A stretch of DNA of 64,000 nucleotides from Prostheceraeus crozeri. Taxonomy: Eukaryota; Platyhelminthes; Polycladida; Euryleptidae. The stretch is taken from assembly GCA_907163375.1 (NCBI GenBank), contig CAJQUW010004580.1, positions 62,001 to 126,000 of the forward strand, written 5' to 3'. Below are positions 50,690-62,364 of the stretch, piece after piece (positions within the stretch are counted from its first letter, which is position 1; each line of letters begins with the position of its first letter). Made by a program: the position numbers and the translations under genes. The notes under the pieces were generated by a model. It did no database searches, was not told the DNA's origin, and was given only the letters and a program-made list of their open reading frames with translations.

Positions 50690-53100
50690 ATCATTCTCAG
50701 TGTGCTTTGATTGTGCATAATAACCACATTCATAACCTACGTTTCCCTGAATTAACGGATTTTGGCCATTTATGCAACCCGGAGCAACTTGCCCCTTCAC
50801 TGCTGTAACAACCTGGCCCAAAAACATTCTTAGACCAGAGAAATCACTGAAATCTACATAGTTTGCGAAATTTTGACAAATGCAGCTCTGAGTACATGAC
50901 ACGATCATGTCAAACATACTTGACTAAGACCTATGCAATAGGCCTACTCCACAGAGGCCTCCCCACTGTTTTGTCGGACAGCATTAGCCCGAAAGTGACA
51001 ATCAAAATAAATAGAAATCGCGACTGTAATTGAGTGACAGGTTCATTTTGTTATGTCTGACTGCAGTCTAATTTTCAATTTGCGTTCTCGTTATGAAGGC
51101 AAAATGTTTTGCAGAATCGCACGAGGTTTTTCGCACGGCGTGTCAACCATCTTTGATAGGTTATCAAAAAACTGGAGTAGACGATGGAAAGAAACACGAC
51201 GGCTTGACTGAATTTGAGATTTACCCTCGACCCACTGGGGGTGCATTTTTCGCCCCCCTGGCGATTTTTTTGAATATATTTTAAGCCATTAAGCCAAGCA
51301 AGCTGTGGTCACCAGATTTCTAGTAGCATACTTTCTACGTATTAGGCAATTTTTGAAAGAATGAAAATAAATTCGGCACAATACTTTTGGGTGAGACCTA
51401 TTTTAACATTTGAATGCTTGGAATATTTTGGCTAATTTCGGTATATATTCGCTTCTAATGTATATCGCGGCATCAATTCTTGATGAAATAAGATGATATT
51501 ATGTGAAGGATTCTTCCATGTGCAAACAAATGCAAAATCTTTGAATTTGAGATTTCTGCTTATTATGTATGCATGATTGAAATTCAAATTTAAAATATGT
51601 GATTGTTTTACTTTTAGTTCTGCATCTGATCAGAAATTATTGAAATTATTTAGAATCATGTTGCTTTTAGCCTCAGTGTCTCGATAAAAGTCATCGAATT
51701 GGGTGGTTTCCTCACCTGCAGAAACTAAAATGTGCGATTTTAATGCCATTTGAGCTGAACTATCAGTTTGAATTATTTGACCTCATATTAGGCTATACAA
51801 TGATGCAATCTCAGAGCGATTAATAATCATCGTTGTATTAACCACCTCAACCGGATCCTTCGATAAGTGCATGGCTGATTTGTTTTTGTTGTCACTTTCC
51901 ATTTCAAATAGTGATCTAATGGAAATTTGTTAAATATTGGCTGTTTTGACCTTTCACCTCAGCCCAGGGAGGTGAAACCCTTAGAAATGAAACTGCCCTG
52001 TAGGAACGAATCTTGCGAAAAACTGGCGGATGTCAGCTGCAGAATATCATGCTACAGTACAGTTCAGTCATATTTGCGGGATATTCGCTGGTGAAGTTCG
52101 CCGGCGGCAATTCGCGCTCTATATGTCACCTTTTACTATTGACTTTCTCTCTTATTTTCTTTATTAATCCGCCTCTACAGCCGAGGCTCTATTTTTTTCC
52201 CTCACCTCACTATCTCCCACATATGGCTAATCTATCTAAGAAATAAGTGCAGACTATCATTCTTTGATAATGATAGGAATATAGAGAATCCGCATATATC
52301 AATTTTCATAACATCTCTTGACATTCAATAATTTACAACAATGACAAATATTTGAATAATAGCATAGTATTTACTGCGACATTTATGGAAGATAAATACT
52401 TTTTTTAGTTTAAGCCTTCGTGAATTAAAAAAAGATCCTTTTTTTATCAGATCAGACTGAGTATACAATATATTTTCATGTGAAGGTAATATACGAACAT
52501 TACTACTTACCACTAATTAGTTGCTACAATATCCACGATTTCGCCGGTTGGCGAGAAATCAGCTCGCATTAGTAAACAAATATCTACCAACTAATTATAG
52601 CAACTTTTTTCGCAACCTGTCGTTTTTTAATTTTACATATGTTTTTGGATAGATGATGACCATTTTCACATGCGGAGATAGTTTTTACACGAAAATGAAC
52701 CTTTAAAAAAATTATCAACAAAATCGCTACCTCACCAGATAATCTGTTGATATTAGCAAGATGCGTTCCCACAGGGTGATGCTGTTCCTCTGAAGCCTCT
52801 TCCAATGCATATTCGATTGATGCGTGGTTTGGCAAAATTGGTGCAATAGTTTTGCCATTAGTTTGGTGCAGGAGGCGCGTTCAGAAAAACACCTCAGTGG
52901 TGCGAGGGTCAAGACCAAAAGGTAGCATTTTCAGATTGGCCTGCTGTTTCTTTTGTCATGCATTTGGTACACTGCTCTTCCAGTACAAAATGACTCATCT
53001 TCCCACTACCTAGTAGCAGGGCCGTATTAGTCATGGAGTAATTGATGTTCTACGAGGTCGTTTCTCAACAAAGATTTGTGCGAGGTACATTTCTGGCCAT
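50690..53100. other. Non-coding stretch, nothing firmly recognised
   Basis: A minus-strand frame at 50,675-50,917 (VDFSDFSGLRMFLGQVVTAV) has protein-like character but no family and no splice context that I can defend. CCACTGGGGGTGCATTTTTC near 51,235 is followed by CGCCCCCCTGG, an inverted G/C-run that may be a transposon end. Small hairpins at 52,253-52,276 and near 52,540-52,565. No gene called. Confidence 0.4.
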
Positions 53101-53114
53101 TCTGCAGTGGCGCG

Positions 53115-54141
53115 AGGAAACTACAGCAAAGTATCGAATCATGATCGTGCAAGGATCATTGATAGCGCGCGTAGAGGTGATCTGAAGCAAGTTGCATAGA
53201 CGCTCAATATAAACATCAAAACAGTCAATCGATAGCTCTGACTGATCGAGAGGAGCCTAAGAAAAAAGGCGGCCAGAAGAGAAAATTCGGGGATGATGTG
53301 ATTCAAGCATTGGCTGACATTCTGTATAATCATCCATCTTTCACTTTGAAGCAGATTCGAGAAACGGTTCAACAGCGCATGCTTGACTTAAACATCAGCT
53401 TATCGTCCATTGATCGACTATTGGATGCTCATGGATACTCGGTGAAGCTTCTGACATCGCAGCCGGCTGACCGAAACAGAAGTGACGTGAAACTTCTACA
53501 GCGAGAATATGCCATGTGGCTCGAGACAACCGGTCCCACGTTGCTTCGATTCTATGTTGATGAGACGAATTATAATATCTGGTGCAGCCGTTCCTTCGGC
53601 AGATCCCGCTGTGGTTCCTTAGCACGACGTGAAACAACCAGCTCCAAAGGAGCCAACTTGAACATTGTTGCTTACATGTCCTCAAACGGCATTCATCTGT
53701 GGAAAATTGTCGAGAAGGTATCTTGGTTGACCTTCAACGAGTTTTTGGAGGAGGCATCGCGTTTAGCTGCTGAATCTCATCCATCTTCTTCGGCCTTATT
53801 CGTGTTCGATAATGCGCCATGCAGCCCACAAGAGAGCACAGACTGCCACATTGCACCACGATCACTCAGTCCGTCATTTACCTTCTTACAGCCCGTTCTT
53901 CAATCCCATCGAAGAAATGTTCTCGAAGTTCAAGTACGCGGTGAAACAAATGCTGTCGGAGAGGCATGGTGAAGTTATGAATACTCCAGAGCATGAAACA
54001 AAGAAGTCTTATCGCCGAAAACTTCTTGAGGACGTAGCTGACAAAGCCATGCGTACAATTGTGCTGCTTATAATCGCAACAATTTCAAGTATATCACTGC
54101 TGCGAAAGAAATGCAGGATGCGTAAGTTTTTTGGGCATTAG
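53115..54141 (+). pseudogene. Decayed Tc1-like (DDE_3 type) transposase
   Basis: The HTH part at 53,115-53,230 reads HDRARIIDSARRGDLKQVA, then a stop and LNINIKTVNR, with further stops before KGGQKRKFGDDVIQALADIL. The longest frame (53,298-53,972) holds FTLKQIRETVQQRM and the catalytic blocks FYVDETNYNIW (first Asp) and LFVFDNAPC (second Asp). An extra base at about 53,823 shifts the frame; the third block, LPSYSPFFNPIEEMFSKFK, follows in the next frame from 53,812. About 33 residues separate the second Asp and the Glu, so the type is DD(33-34)E. No terminal repeats were found. With several stops plus this frameshift it is inactive. Confidence 0.8.
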
Positions 54142-54460
54142 CTGTATTGTTGTTAGTTATTGAATGGATTACATTCATATGTGTGAATACTGATTGTTTT
54201 CCTGTACTTTAGACAAATTGATTGTAGGCCCTACATGCATGTAGTGCAATATCAAAAATAGAGAAATAGAATATGGTACATGTACATGTCTCTTGAACAT
54301 GATGAGTTGAGGACACGAATGATACGAAACCGTATGAATACAAAATAATCTTACAGATTTAAGTATCAAATCAGAGAAAAATGATTTTAAAAATCTCTTT
54401 TGGCATGTTATAGGAAGTGTCAGATAGAATATTTAAACGCGCTATCTTATATATTTTTTT

Positions 54461-54598
54461 GGATTAAAATGTATGGCAATTGGACTAAAAGGTATGGCAC
54501 CTGGACTAAAATGCATGGCACTTGGACTAAAATGTATGCCGTTTGGACTAAAGGGTATGGCACCTGGATTAAAATGTATGGCGTTTGGACTAAATTCG
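54461..54598 (+). repeat. 21-bp minisatellite, 6.5 units
   Basis: The unit GGACTAAAATGTATGGCACT(T) repeats at 54,461, 54,482, 54,503, 54,524, 54,545, 54,566 and partly 54,587. Variants differ at 2-4 positions. Because 21 is a multiple of 3, all frames stay open; one reads as a seven-residue repeat of the type GTWTKMY, but no gene context supports translation. Confidence 0.92.
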
Positions 54599-54833
54599 AC
54601 GGGAAATATTGTAGTTAGTTCCTGCTTATCCGGAGTACCGGCAAACCTTGGCCTACCTTTCATGTATTTCACATGTAGGAAATATATATACTCATTGACA
54701 TAATTAATGAAACAAACTATCATTGGCTTGAATTAAAGTTTGTTTCATTTTTTTCTCAGGTATGATGCAATATCTCGCTTTCAATTCTATTCGTGACATT
54801 GCTGCAACATTTGCTGTATAAGTTAGTATAACT

Positions 54834-55166
54834 GGCAGTCCTGTTATATAGACTTTGCGTCTCATGTGTCTGCATGTATCACAGGCTAAACAATGTGATA
54901 GGACCTCATTTTCATGCTCAGGGAAGACAGAACATGCCTAGCGGTTCATCCGTGGTTCAAGCGGCAACGCAGACAACCGTAGACGAAACGCAAACTATAA
55001 ACGCTCGCCCGCGCGTATTCATAAACATTCCCCAACAGCATCAGATCACGTGATTTTTGACTCTCAGTGCAGCGCGTATGTACGCGAATAGAAGAATAGA
55101 ATGTCCTCAACCACGGATGTTTGGGGTGTTCCGTAATTACGCGTGAATTACGTGTGGCATCTAGTG
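54834..55166 (-). mobile_element. MITE family 2, copy 2, truncated
   Basis: The inverted counterpart of 49,958-50,424. Shared words are GGCAGTCCTGTTATATAGAC, GCTCGCCCGCGCGTATTCAT, a TCAGATCACGTGATTTTTGA stretch and CCGTAATTACGCGTGAATTA at the right end. The terminal repeat on the left side is missing. Confidence 0.75.
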
Positions 55167-55169
55167 AAG

Positions 55170-56230
55170 GAAGAGTAAAACGGTTGAGGCGAACGCTCTG
55201 GAACTCATCAGTGGCACGAGTATGAGTGTCTGGAACAGCGACTGACAACGGGCCACTTGCGCCATTAGGCCACATTATTCTCGCAGCCCTCACTGTTATA
55301 GTTTTGTGTACAAGGATGTAACTGCCTCTGTATGTGGTTACAGTTCTCAAATCATGTTCCGCTATCATAGAAGATCCAATGTGTGTATAATGAAAGCAGT
55401 GTATTGGAATATGCGTAGGCCTACTTTTCATCGTACACATATAGTGTAAACTGCTTTATTAATAAATACTTTCTACTATACGACAATTGGCCTAACCATG
55501 GCATCAAATTCAATTCTATGATTTGTTCTGCATCAACAGAAAAGAACATTAAGCAGATTTATGTAGATTTTAGCAAAATTTTCGAATTGCTGTTGACGTC
55601 ATCATAAGAAGATAAAATTTGAAACGATCACAATTATGACTTATCGAACTATCGTTATCGCCTGTAAGTTAAAATTAACGAGCGCCCACCCTTGCTAAAG
55701 TGAGAATCTAGTCGCTTTACAAGATGATCGATAACCGGAAATCACAAATCGCAATTTAATTTTTTGCAGTCGATTCGTATTTCCTAGCTTAACAATCGAT
55801 TTCTACATGAGCTAGGCGCATCAATCAATCATTCCCTCAACGAAGAAAGAAAATGCTCTATGGCTTACACAGTATGTAGGTCCTATGTGACTTAATTTAG
55901 ACGGAACATCTTGCAGTTAGCCTACAACACAACTGAATACCGATTGTTAAAAAAACAACTTTTCATGTCTTGTATTTTTTATGTTTAGCACCAGCTTTGT
56001 ACAATTAGATCGGAACAGTGAATTGAATAGACTGACTGCTTTGGATTGAAATTTTATTCGAAGAGACTTACAATTGAATAATAAAATCACGTAATTTAGA
56101 TGCGTATATGTAATGATTATGAAAAAATCAATATGTTACAAAATCATTATCTGAAATGCTTGCCACAGACTTGCTAAACAATGACATTCAAAATTTTCTA
56201 ATTAAATGATTTTTATTAATTTTCTTTATA
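55170..56230. other. Non-coding stretch, nothing firmly recognised
   Basis: A minus-strand frame at about 55,430-55,190 (THIGSSMIAEHDLRTVTTYR) is protein-like in composition but lacks a family match and clear splice sites. The rest is AT-rich intergenic DNA. Confidence 0.4.
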
Positions 56231-56244
56231 ATGAAGATACATAT

Positions 56245-56390
56245 CTAAAGAGAATGACATAAGTCAGTAAAAGACACCAGCACCCATTGATTCCCCGACC
56301 GCACTCGCCTGATCCAGGAATCGAGCCGAAATCCGCGGTGGAGACGAGCTCACACCTTCATTATACTACACTGTAGGTACAATAGGAATG
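56245..56390 (-). mobile_element. tRNA-derived SINE, family 1, copy 1
   Basis: Minus-strand reading: a head with GAAGGTGTGAGCTCGTCTCC and the B-box-like GGCTCGATTCCTGG, then GGCGAGTGCGGTCGGGGAAT and a body with TTTTACTGACTT. A second copy lies inverted at 56,785-56,905. Confidence 0.65.
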
Positions 56391-56449
56391 AGAGTGAAGG
56401 TAGAAATCATCTCCAAGTGATTTTTTACGGATTTTACGTCACTTTTTAC

Positions 56450-56640
56450 CCCTACTGGGGCCTTGGACGGTGCTGACTTAAGTCAGACTTTGTTTGGAGC
56501 GTTGTGGTGCTTTGTAGTCCGGATGCCCTTCCTGCCGACTTCCAATGACACTTTCCGGGTTCGAACTCTGGACCATGAGATCGCTAGTCCAAGTACGCAA
56601 CCACTGTGCAACGGCCACCACAGTGATATCGACAGCTTAT
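56450..56640 (-). mobile_element. tRNA-derived SINE, family 2, copy 1
   Basis: Minus-strand head: GCCGTTGCACAGTGGTTGCG (A-box-like) and CCAGAGTTCGAACCCGG (B box), followed by GGAAAGTGTCATTGGAAGTC and GGCAGGAAGGGCATCCGGA. Further copies are at 60,970-61,090 (plus) and 62,365-62,535 (minus). Confidence 0.75.
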
Positions 56641-56784
56641 TGTCGTATTAGACAGAATGCTACCAGCATTCATGAGTAGCTACACAGAACATCAGCATCT
56701 CATTTGACTACGTCACACAGTTGATTGACAAAGTATGTCGTAAGATATTGAATATCTAAAGAGAATGACAACCATTACGTCAAT

Positions 56785-56905
56785 AACCATCAGCGTGGCC
56801 TAGTGAAGAAAGTATGAGGTAGTCTCCACAGCGGACTTTTTTCGATTACTGGGTCAGGCGAGTGCGGTCGAGGAGTCAAGGGTGTTGATGTATTTTATTG
56901 ACTTC
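56785..56905 (+). mobile_element. tRNA-derived SINE, family 1, copy 2
   Basis: GTGGCCTAGTGAAGAAAGTA (A-box-like), a decayed B box (TTCGATTACTGG) and GGCGAGTGCGGTCGAGGAGT. It mirrors 56,245-56,390. Both copies adjoin the word ATATCTAAAGAGAATGACA. Confidence 0.65.
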
Positions 56906-57301
56906 CATCGTTTTGTTATTTTCTTTAGAACTCCAATATACTACGACAGACCTTTGTTGTCTATGCAGACACAACTTGTATTCTCCATCTTTCTGAGTCT
57001 TTAATTTAAAAAGCAGTACAACGAATCTGAGGAGTAAAAATTCCAGATGTTAAATAAACGATTTCTATATTGCGAACATTTTCAATTAGGGTGATAGAAA
57101 GTTTTAGCAATTGAGAACTTCATATCTTTACATCTGGAGTTTTGACGCCTCAAATACGTCAACATATAATAAGACTTTGGCTCAAAGATATCTTAAAAAG
57201 CAGTCAGTCTATCACCAGAAAAAATGGAATACTGACATACGGATCTGATTTTGAAAATCATAGTCGGTGGACAGAGTTCACAGTCACTTGAGTGGATTGA
57301 G

Positions 57302-60300
57302 TCAGCGAGAACGTGCTTGGAAGAAAAATGAGATGATCAACGCCCCGAATGCTGCTCCTCCCCCAAGAAAGAATACGCCGTTTAATCCGATCGACTGTGA
57401 TAAGCTTGTTGTGATTGTGGCACCAATGATCCCGGAGAATGCCTACAAAGTGTACAAATAAAATGAAATCTTGCTGTTAGCATCAATATGATGATGATGA
57501 CAATAATTCAAGACACTTCGCAAATAATGCATGCAAAGCTTAAGAAAGTGGTGTTGAAATGACAATTATCACTCAAACCCATAATTACCCACCAAATTAC
57601 ATCATAATTCTTGTAAATGGCAACTATTATCGCAAATGTTGTTAGAAATGTCGATAATAATTACCAAGTTAGAAATGACCGGTGATTTGACATCTCTGGC
57701 AAAAAGTGTACAGAAAAAAATATCCAGCAGATAAGAAACAGCTATTTTTAAAGGATAAAATGCTCAATATTGGGCGTAATTGAAATGGACTGGGCAGCAA
57801 CGTACGAAAAAAGCGGGCAGCTAAGATTTATATAATATCTTTCACATGCATGGATACGAATGTTATCATTACTTGATACATCGTTGCCTGCCTTTTTCCA
57901 CATCACACCATACCTAAATTACGCACAGTAAATACATATAGCTTTAAAACACGCCTAGCACTACATGCACATGAAAATGACGCCCAACGGCTTACATGTA
58001 CATGTACAATAAAAGCAATCAATCAGCATGAACAATTCGCGAAATGCTGTCAGTCTTTGGTTCTGATTCACCCTTCCTCCTACTCTCCATGTTCGAGACT
58101 GTGGAAAGGCAGTACGAGGAGTATCTAAAGAAAGAATGATTACTTTAGCAATTATAGTATAAGACAGGTGCTATCTGTCACCGGATATGAGGACAACTTA
58201 ATGATGACTATTTGAGCTAAGTGTGCCTCGGTTATCTTGCTAATCCCACTGTAACGCCTACGACAAGCGTCAAAGTTATCGAAGAAGAGCACAAAATTGT
58301 TCCTTCTAAGCACCTTGGTGACAGGATGGGACAGACAGACGGATCAGGATATGATGAGAATGTGTTCTGCTTGGAGGAATTTCCGACACCTTCTCCCCGA
58401 AGTTATAGACAAAAGTATTTCTAAAAGCTTCAAGGCAGATGTGTCTGAAGCTTTTTGGTCAACGCTAGCAAAAACTGGTCGCTCACCAGCGACGATGTCA
58501 GTGGCTTCATCCGTAACGACAATGCTATGGTGCGGTGGATGTCTTCGAAGCTACTTGTCGACCGTATTCCTCTGGCAGATCTGTGCACGAAGCTCGAAGA
58601 CGAAAAGTGCATGAGAAGACTTCGCTAGCATGGTCACTTGCAGCGAATGGACAATACTCGAAGGCTCCTTGTCATTTGACGTTTCTGGACAGAATTAACG
58701 AGGTCACCCCAAGAAGATATGACATGAGAACATCACGGAAGAATGTTGATCTTCATAACATCAACCCACAAGACTGAGCAGCTTGGAGAAATGCCACCAA
58801 GTTTGACTAGCATTCGGCGGCGTCCAACCATCGAAAGACGCTAAAAGTGGAGAGTGCGTGAGGTGTATGATAATATACATAGTTTCATAAAAAAGTCGCT
58901 GTCGTGCTTTGTCAAAGCGTGCTTTCAAGTCGTGCTTTGTCAAACTCGGAAATGCAAGCCTGTATTTTTTGTTTGCATCATAAATGTACTGTATGAAAAT
59001 CACGCGTTTTGGCGATACAAAATGACGGACATGAAAATGATTGGATGACGGAAGTCTAATATGTCCTCTCTATCTGTGTGGGTACGCATAGACCCGAAAG
59101 ACAGACATTGCTGTTAGCCTTCAGAATCTTCAGAGTCTTCAGAATCCCTGTCTTATAAAGTTGGCAAACCCATGGAGTGCACATTTTCTCATTCGTTATT
59201 TAGACAACTTGTCAGAGCAGTACTATCTGTACATGATTGCCCACAGCGTCTAAATGACACTTGTGGGAGCTGACGGTTCTAAATTTCGGAATGATTGATC
59301 GGGCATTCAAAAACAAGCAATGAAGTCTCTAAGAGTAGAATCCATCAACTAATCTTTATCTATCAATCTAGCAAGTGGTCTAAAATGGTCAAATACTTTC
59401 TAAAATCAATGCATGTAAATTAATTGACATTGTTTAATCGGAAACACATGCGAGCCCGCCTTTCTTCCATGCGAATGAGTTTCATCAATCCACCTCTCAT
59501 TTGCATCATCCAACTCACGAGTGCACCTAATTTGAAAGTTTTAGGTTTGATCTGACCTAGTTTCAACTCAGCTTTCCCGGTCGCAGAACGAACTCTACAT
59601 CACAAGGCCACTGCTGCGGTCTAGATATAAGGTAACTCAAAAAAGACATCTTGCAACTTCCTTTTTAAAACATATCACGTGAACCACTTAGACAGCATCT
59701 TTGCGTCACATTACATGGGAGCGATATTGCACGATTGAGCGTTTCATAATCGATTTATCGCAAAGACTGACATAACACTGGCTTGGAAGATTTAGATCAA
59801 AATAGCTCAAAATAGCTTTTTATGAACAAAATGGAAATATTACGATGAATCACCTGCAACATATTCGAAAGAATCTGCCACGAGACGTTTGCTGAGTATA
59901 TACAATATTTCACACAAAAAATTCCACCTCCAGACTAGGGAAACCTGTATGTTTACATTTGCAGGATCTCATATTTCATTATGAAACCGTAAGGAGAGAG
60001 ATTAACACAGAAAGTAAACATAACCAGCAATTTCATAACAAGTACAAACAGTAAAGTGACATTTCATTGCATCTCAAATGAGGAATGTGTTGCAAATCAT
60101 CACATTTTCGACAAACATTCATCTTTACACATACACCTGCCGCCGTGAAGCAATCACGAATGCACAGGCGTGGATTAAACAACTTATAAAATACCTCAAC
60201 TAGTTACAGCATCATTGTCGTCGTCAGTAATGTAATATCAAAATATCTGAAGTTCCTTATTTCCATTATCAAAGCATCGAACGGCATCCTCGGTTTTTAA

Positions 60301-60814
60301 TCTTGTGGCTCACAAAAAGCTAAGTCTAGGCTTTGAAATCATTAGCAATAACAGAAGACAAACGCATACAATGTATGACTATATTGTATGCCACCGAAGT
60401 AAAAAAAATTACATTCGCCATCAAGCAGGACCCTGCAAGATGATTACAACGGTAAAGTATGAATTATCAGTTTCAACTTACATTCGCAGTAAACAGAATG
60501 CCGAAATTGATGGACATGAATTTCTGGCCAAAGGTGTGTGAGGCCGCGGCTGGGAATAATGCAAAATTGCCGGAGAAAATTCCGAAAAGGAGACAGACCC
60601 ATATGAGGAATCCCCATCGACCCATGTACACGGTCAGGGGAAATGTGCTCAACATTATCGCCAATAGGAGAGATAATGCCAACATGGGATACTTGTAGTT
60701 GAATCGGTCGTGTAGTTTTCCCCATAGAATTCGACACAGAGCGTTGAATATAGCAGATAAAGAACCGACGACGGCTAAAAAGACGTCATCACTGATGAAA
60801 GTTTGTCCAAAAGT
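57302..60814 (-). CDS. MFS transporter, last two coding exons (partial host gene)
   Basis: An integral membrane transporter of the major facilitator superfamily. The penultimate exon (60,814-60,482, 111 codons) begins TFGQTFISDDVFLAVVGSLS, includes the loop motif GKLHDRF (the MFS motif-A type), and has two strong membrane segments (LALSLLLAIMLSTFPLTVYM; WGFLIWVCLLFGIFSGNFAL), ending SINFGILFTAN at donor GTAAGT. The last exon (57,442-57,302, 47 codons incl. stop) begins AFSGIIGATITTSLS after an acceptor AG and ends with segment FFLGGGAAFGALIISFFFQA and RSR-stop. Both boundaries are phase 0. The FGQTFI and FGILFTAN-FSGIIG settings recall oxalate/formate-antiporter-like members; the substrate is unknown. 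Upstream exons, about two thirds of the protein, are not in the window or not recognisable. Confidence 0.8.
58480..58830 (+). pseudogene. LINE 3'-end remnant
   Basis: In shifting frames the sequence reads RNDNAMVRWMSSKLLVDRIP, then LADLCTKLE, then RRLR and HGHLQRMDN, then an RYDMRTSRKNVDLHNINPQD stretch followed by AAWRNATK. This is the C-terminal segment after the reverse transcriptase of several LINE families (an RWxxHV/LxRMD-type motif, then a DRxxWR ending). At least three frame changes or stops are present. It lies antisense within the MFS intron. The clade is not determined. Confidence 0.55.
59550..59625 (-). mobile_element. Possible tRNA-derived SINE head, weak
   Basis: Minus-strand: CAGTGGCCTTGTGATGTAGA (A-box-like) and GAGTTGAAACTAGG (a poor B box) at about the right spacing. 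No partner copy in the window. Confidence 0.3.
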
Positions 60815-60969
60815 CTACAATGAAAAGATCGGAAAATGAAGAGCTTTTTTCATTGATAACATCTGCACTACGCACATATCATCACGCTTTCTACAGTAGG
60901 AGAGGTTTCCCTTCTCTAGCACATGTGGTTTGGGCAATGCTATATACAGCGAACATAGCACGTGTGCAT

Positions 60970-61090
60970 TTCCAGTGACACAGAGGTCAAGTGCTTTGCC
61001 TAGTGATCTTTTAATCTATGAGGTCGACCTCCGAAAGTGTCACTAAAAGTTGGTAGGAAGGGTATCCGGGCATCAATTCTCGACGAAGTG
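60970..61090 (+). mobile_element. tRNA-derived SINE, family 2, copy 2
   Basis: GTCAAGTGCTTTGCCTAGTG, a decayed B box (GGTCGACCTCCG), then AAAGTGTCACTAAAAGTTGG and AGGAAGGGTATCCGGGCATC. It aligns along its length with the minus-strand copies at 56,450-56,640 and 62,365-62,535. Confidence 0.65.
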
Positions 61091-61227
61091 CGAATAGCTC
61101 AGAAGTGCTTTCCCACCGTGAAGTGTCAGGCACTAAAGCCTGCTTTACACTAGCTTTAGTTACAGCTAGTGACACGACACGACCGTTACGTGATTGTTCT
61201 GAACTACAATTCAGCCGCTGTTCGTTA

Positions 61228-61569
61228 AAGGTGTACTGCGAGCAAAATTCGTTTCTGATTTTATTGTCTAAAAAGCAAGTTCATACATGAGCTGTCACAT
61301 ATATCCGTGTCCGGCAATCTGCAACGATTTATCTTACGACATATCCGCTTGTCTAAAGCTCATGATGACGTCAGCAGTGATAAGCACCACTGTCTGCAGG
61401 CGTCGCGTGTAGTCATTTGTGAATCAAAACATGAGCAGCACGAATGAAGGTTAATTTTGTCATAGTTTATAAGTTACAGCTACACTATTACAGTTATAAT
61501 AGTTACAGCTGATGGACTTGCTTTTAAGACAATAAAATCATAAACGAATTTTGCTCGGAGTACACTTTC
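61228..61569. mobile_element. 342-bp MITE with 54-bp terminal inverted repeats
   Basis: The left end AAGGTGTACTGCGAGCAAAA and onward is repeated inverted at 61,516-61,569 (ending TTTTGCTCGGAGTACACTTT) with few differences over about 54 bp. No coding frame. A TAAAGCCTGCTTTACACTAG word just to the left (61,135) resembles another transposon end. Confidence 0.8.
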
Positions 61570-62364
61570 AACTATAATGCTGCTGACAGAAAATTCGACC
61601 GATTTAGTATTCTGCCGGCAGATTATCTAGAAGAGCTAATGAGAAGGGTGTAGCACCGAAACCGCCTGAGTGGGCCTATTCTGCCGGACTTTGATAATCC
61701 CCTCTCCTCCACTAACAAAAGTGGAGCACATGACCACAACACAGCGCAGTCACAAACCAATGCAGCCACAGAAGTGCGACATTCCATAATATCAAGGGCT
61801 AGAACGGACATGCACATTGGAAGCAACATTGCGTTGTAGACATACGTTGCCATGACAACGGCATCTAAACGATGGCGGCCTCTAGTTGTTGACAGTGGTT
61901 TGGTAGCGGCACCTTGCCAGCGTACTTAGTAAAAATTCACGATTATTTCAATTTCTCTTCAAGTATGAAGGCATTTTGATAAAGTACTTCTCAAAACATT
62001 GCATCGCCTTAACCACGAGCCGGTAACTATTGCATCAGCAATCTGATTTTTCCTACTATCGGCGCTTAGTCGAGGAGTTGAAGTTGTCATAGCTAGCATC
62101 TGCTTTCCATTCTAGTCGTATTTCTATGAATGCAGCCACAGGATGAGAAAAGAAAACACTCCTAAATAGTCCAAGAGCAACTGAAATTTTCATCCCAAAT
62201 TCGAGCAGAGCTTATTATGATTAATTTGTTGTTGTCTCCCAACATCAGTAAAACGGCAACTTTCAAGTAGCAGTTCCAGTCGTCTTACAAGTCAGAGAGC
62301 GTCGAAATTTTTGAAATTCAATCTGTGCATGAAAAAAATGATGGTTTAACGTCACTACTCCCGC
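61570..62364. other. Non-coding stretch, nothing recognised
   Basis: No gene, terminal repeat or RNA signature was recognised. If the MFS gene continues upstream, its exons are not evident here. Confidence 0.45.

Larger units (their letters stand above)
57443..60481 (-). other. 3.0 kb intron of the MFS gene
   Basis: Bounded by donor GTAAGT (60,481 side) and acceptor TTTGTAG (57,443 side) on the minus strand. It contains the LINE tail at 58,480-58,830 in the opposite orientation and a doubtful SINE near 59,550-59,625; otherwise nothing is recognised. Confidence 0.75.

Noticed and set aside
50675-50917. A possible host exon on the minus strand
   Set aside because: The 80-codon frame lacks a recognisable family, a convincing acceptor or donor, and neighbours. 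It overlaps the end of MITE copy C.
55190-55440. A possible host exon on the minus strand
   Set aside because: Open for about 80 codons next to MITE family 2, but no domain and no clear splice sites. Kept as unrecognised.
57267-57461. A 64-codon plus-strand frame
   Set aside because: It is antisense to the last MFS exon, which has the correct splice acceptor and a membrane segment.
60444-60737. A 97-codon minus-strand frame overlapping the MFS exon
   Set aside because: It is the wrong frame of the MFS exon. The true frame gives hydrophobic membrane segments and correct phase-0 splice sites.
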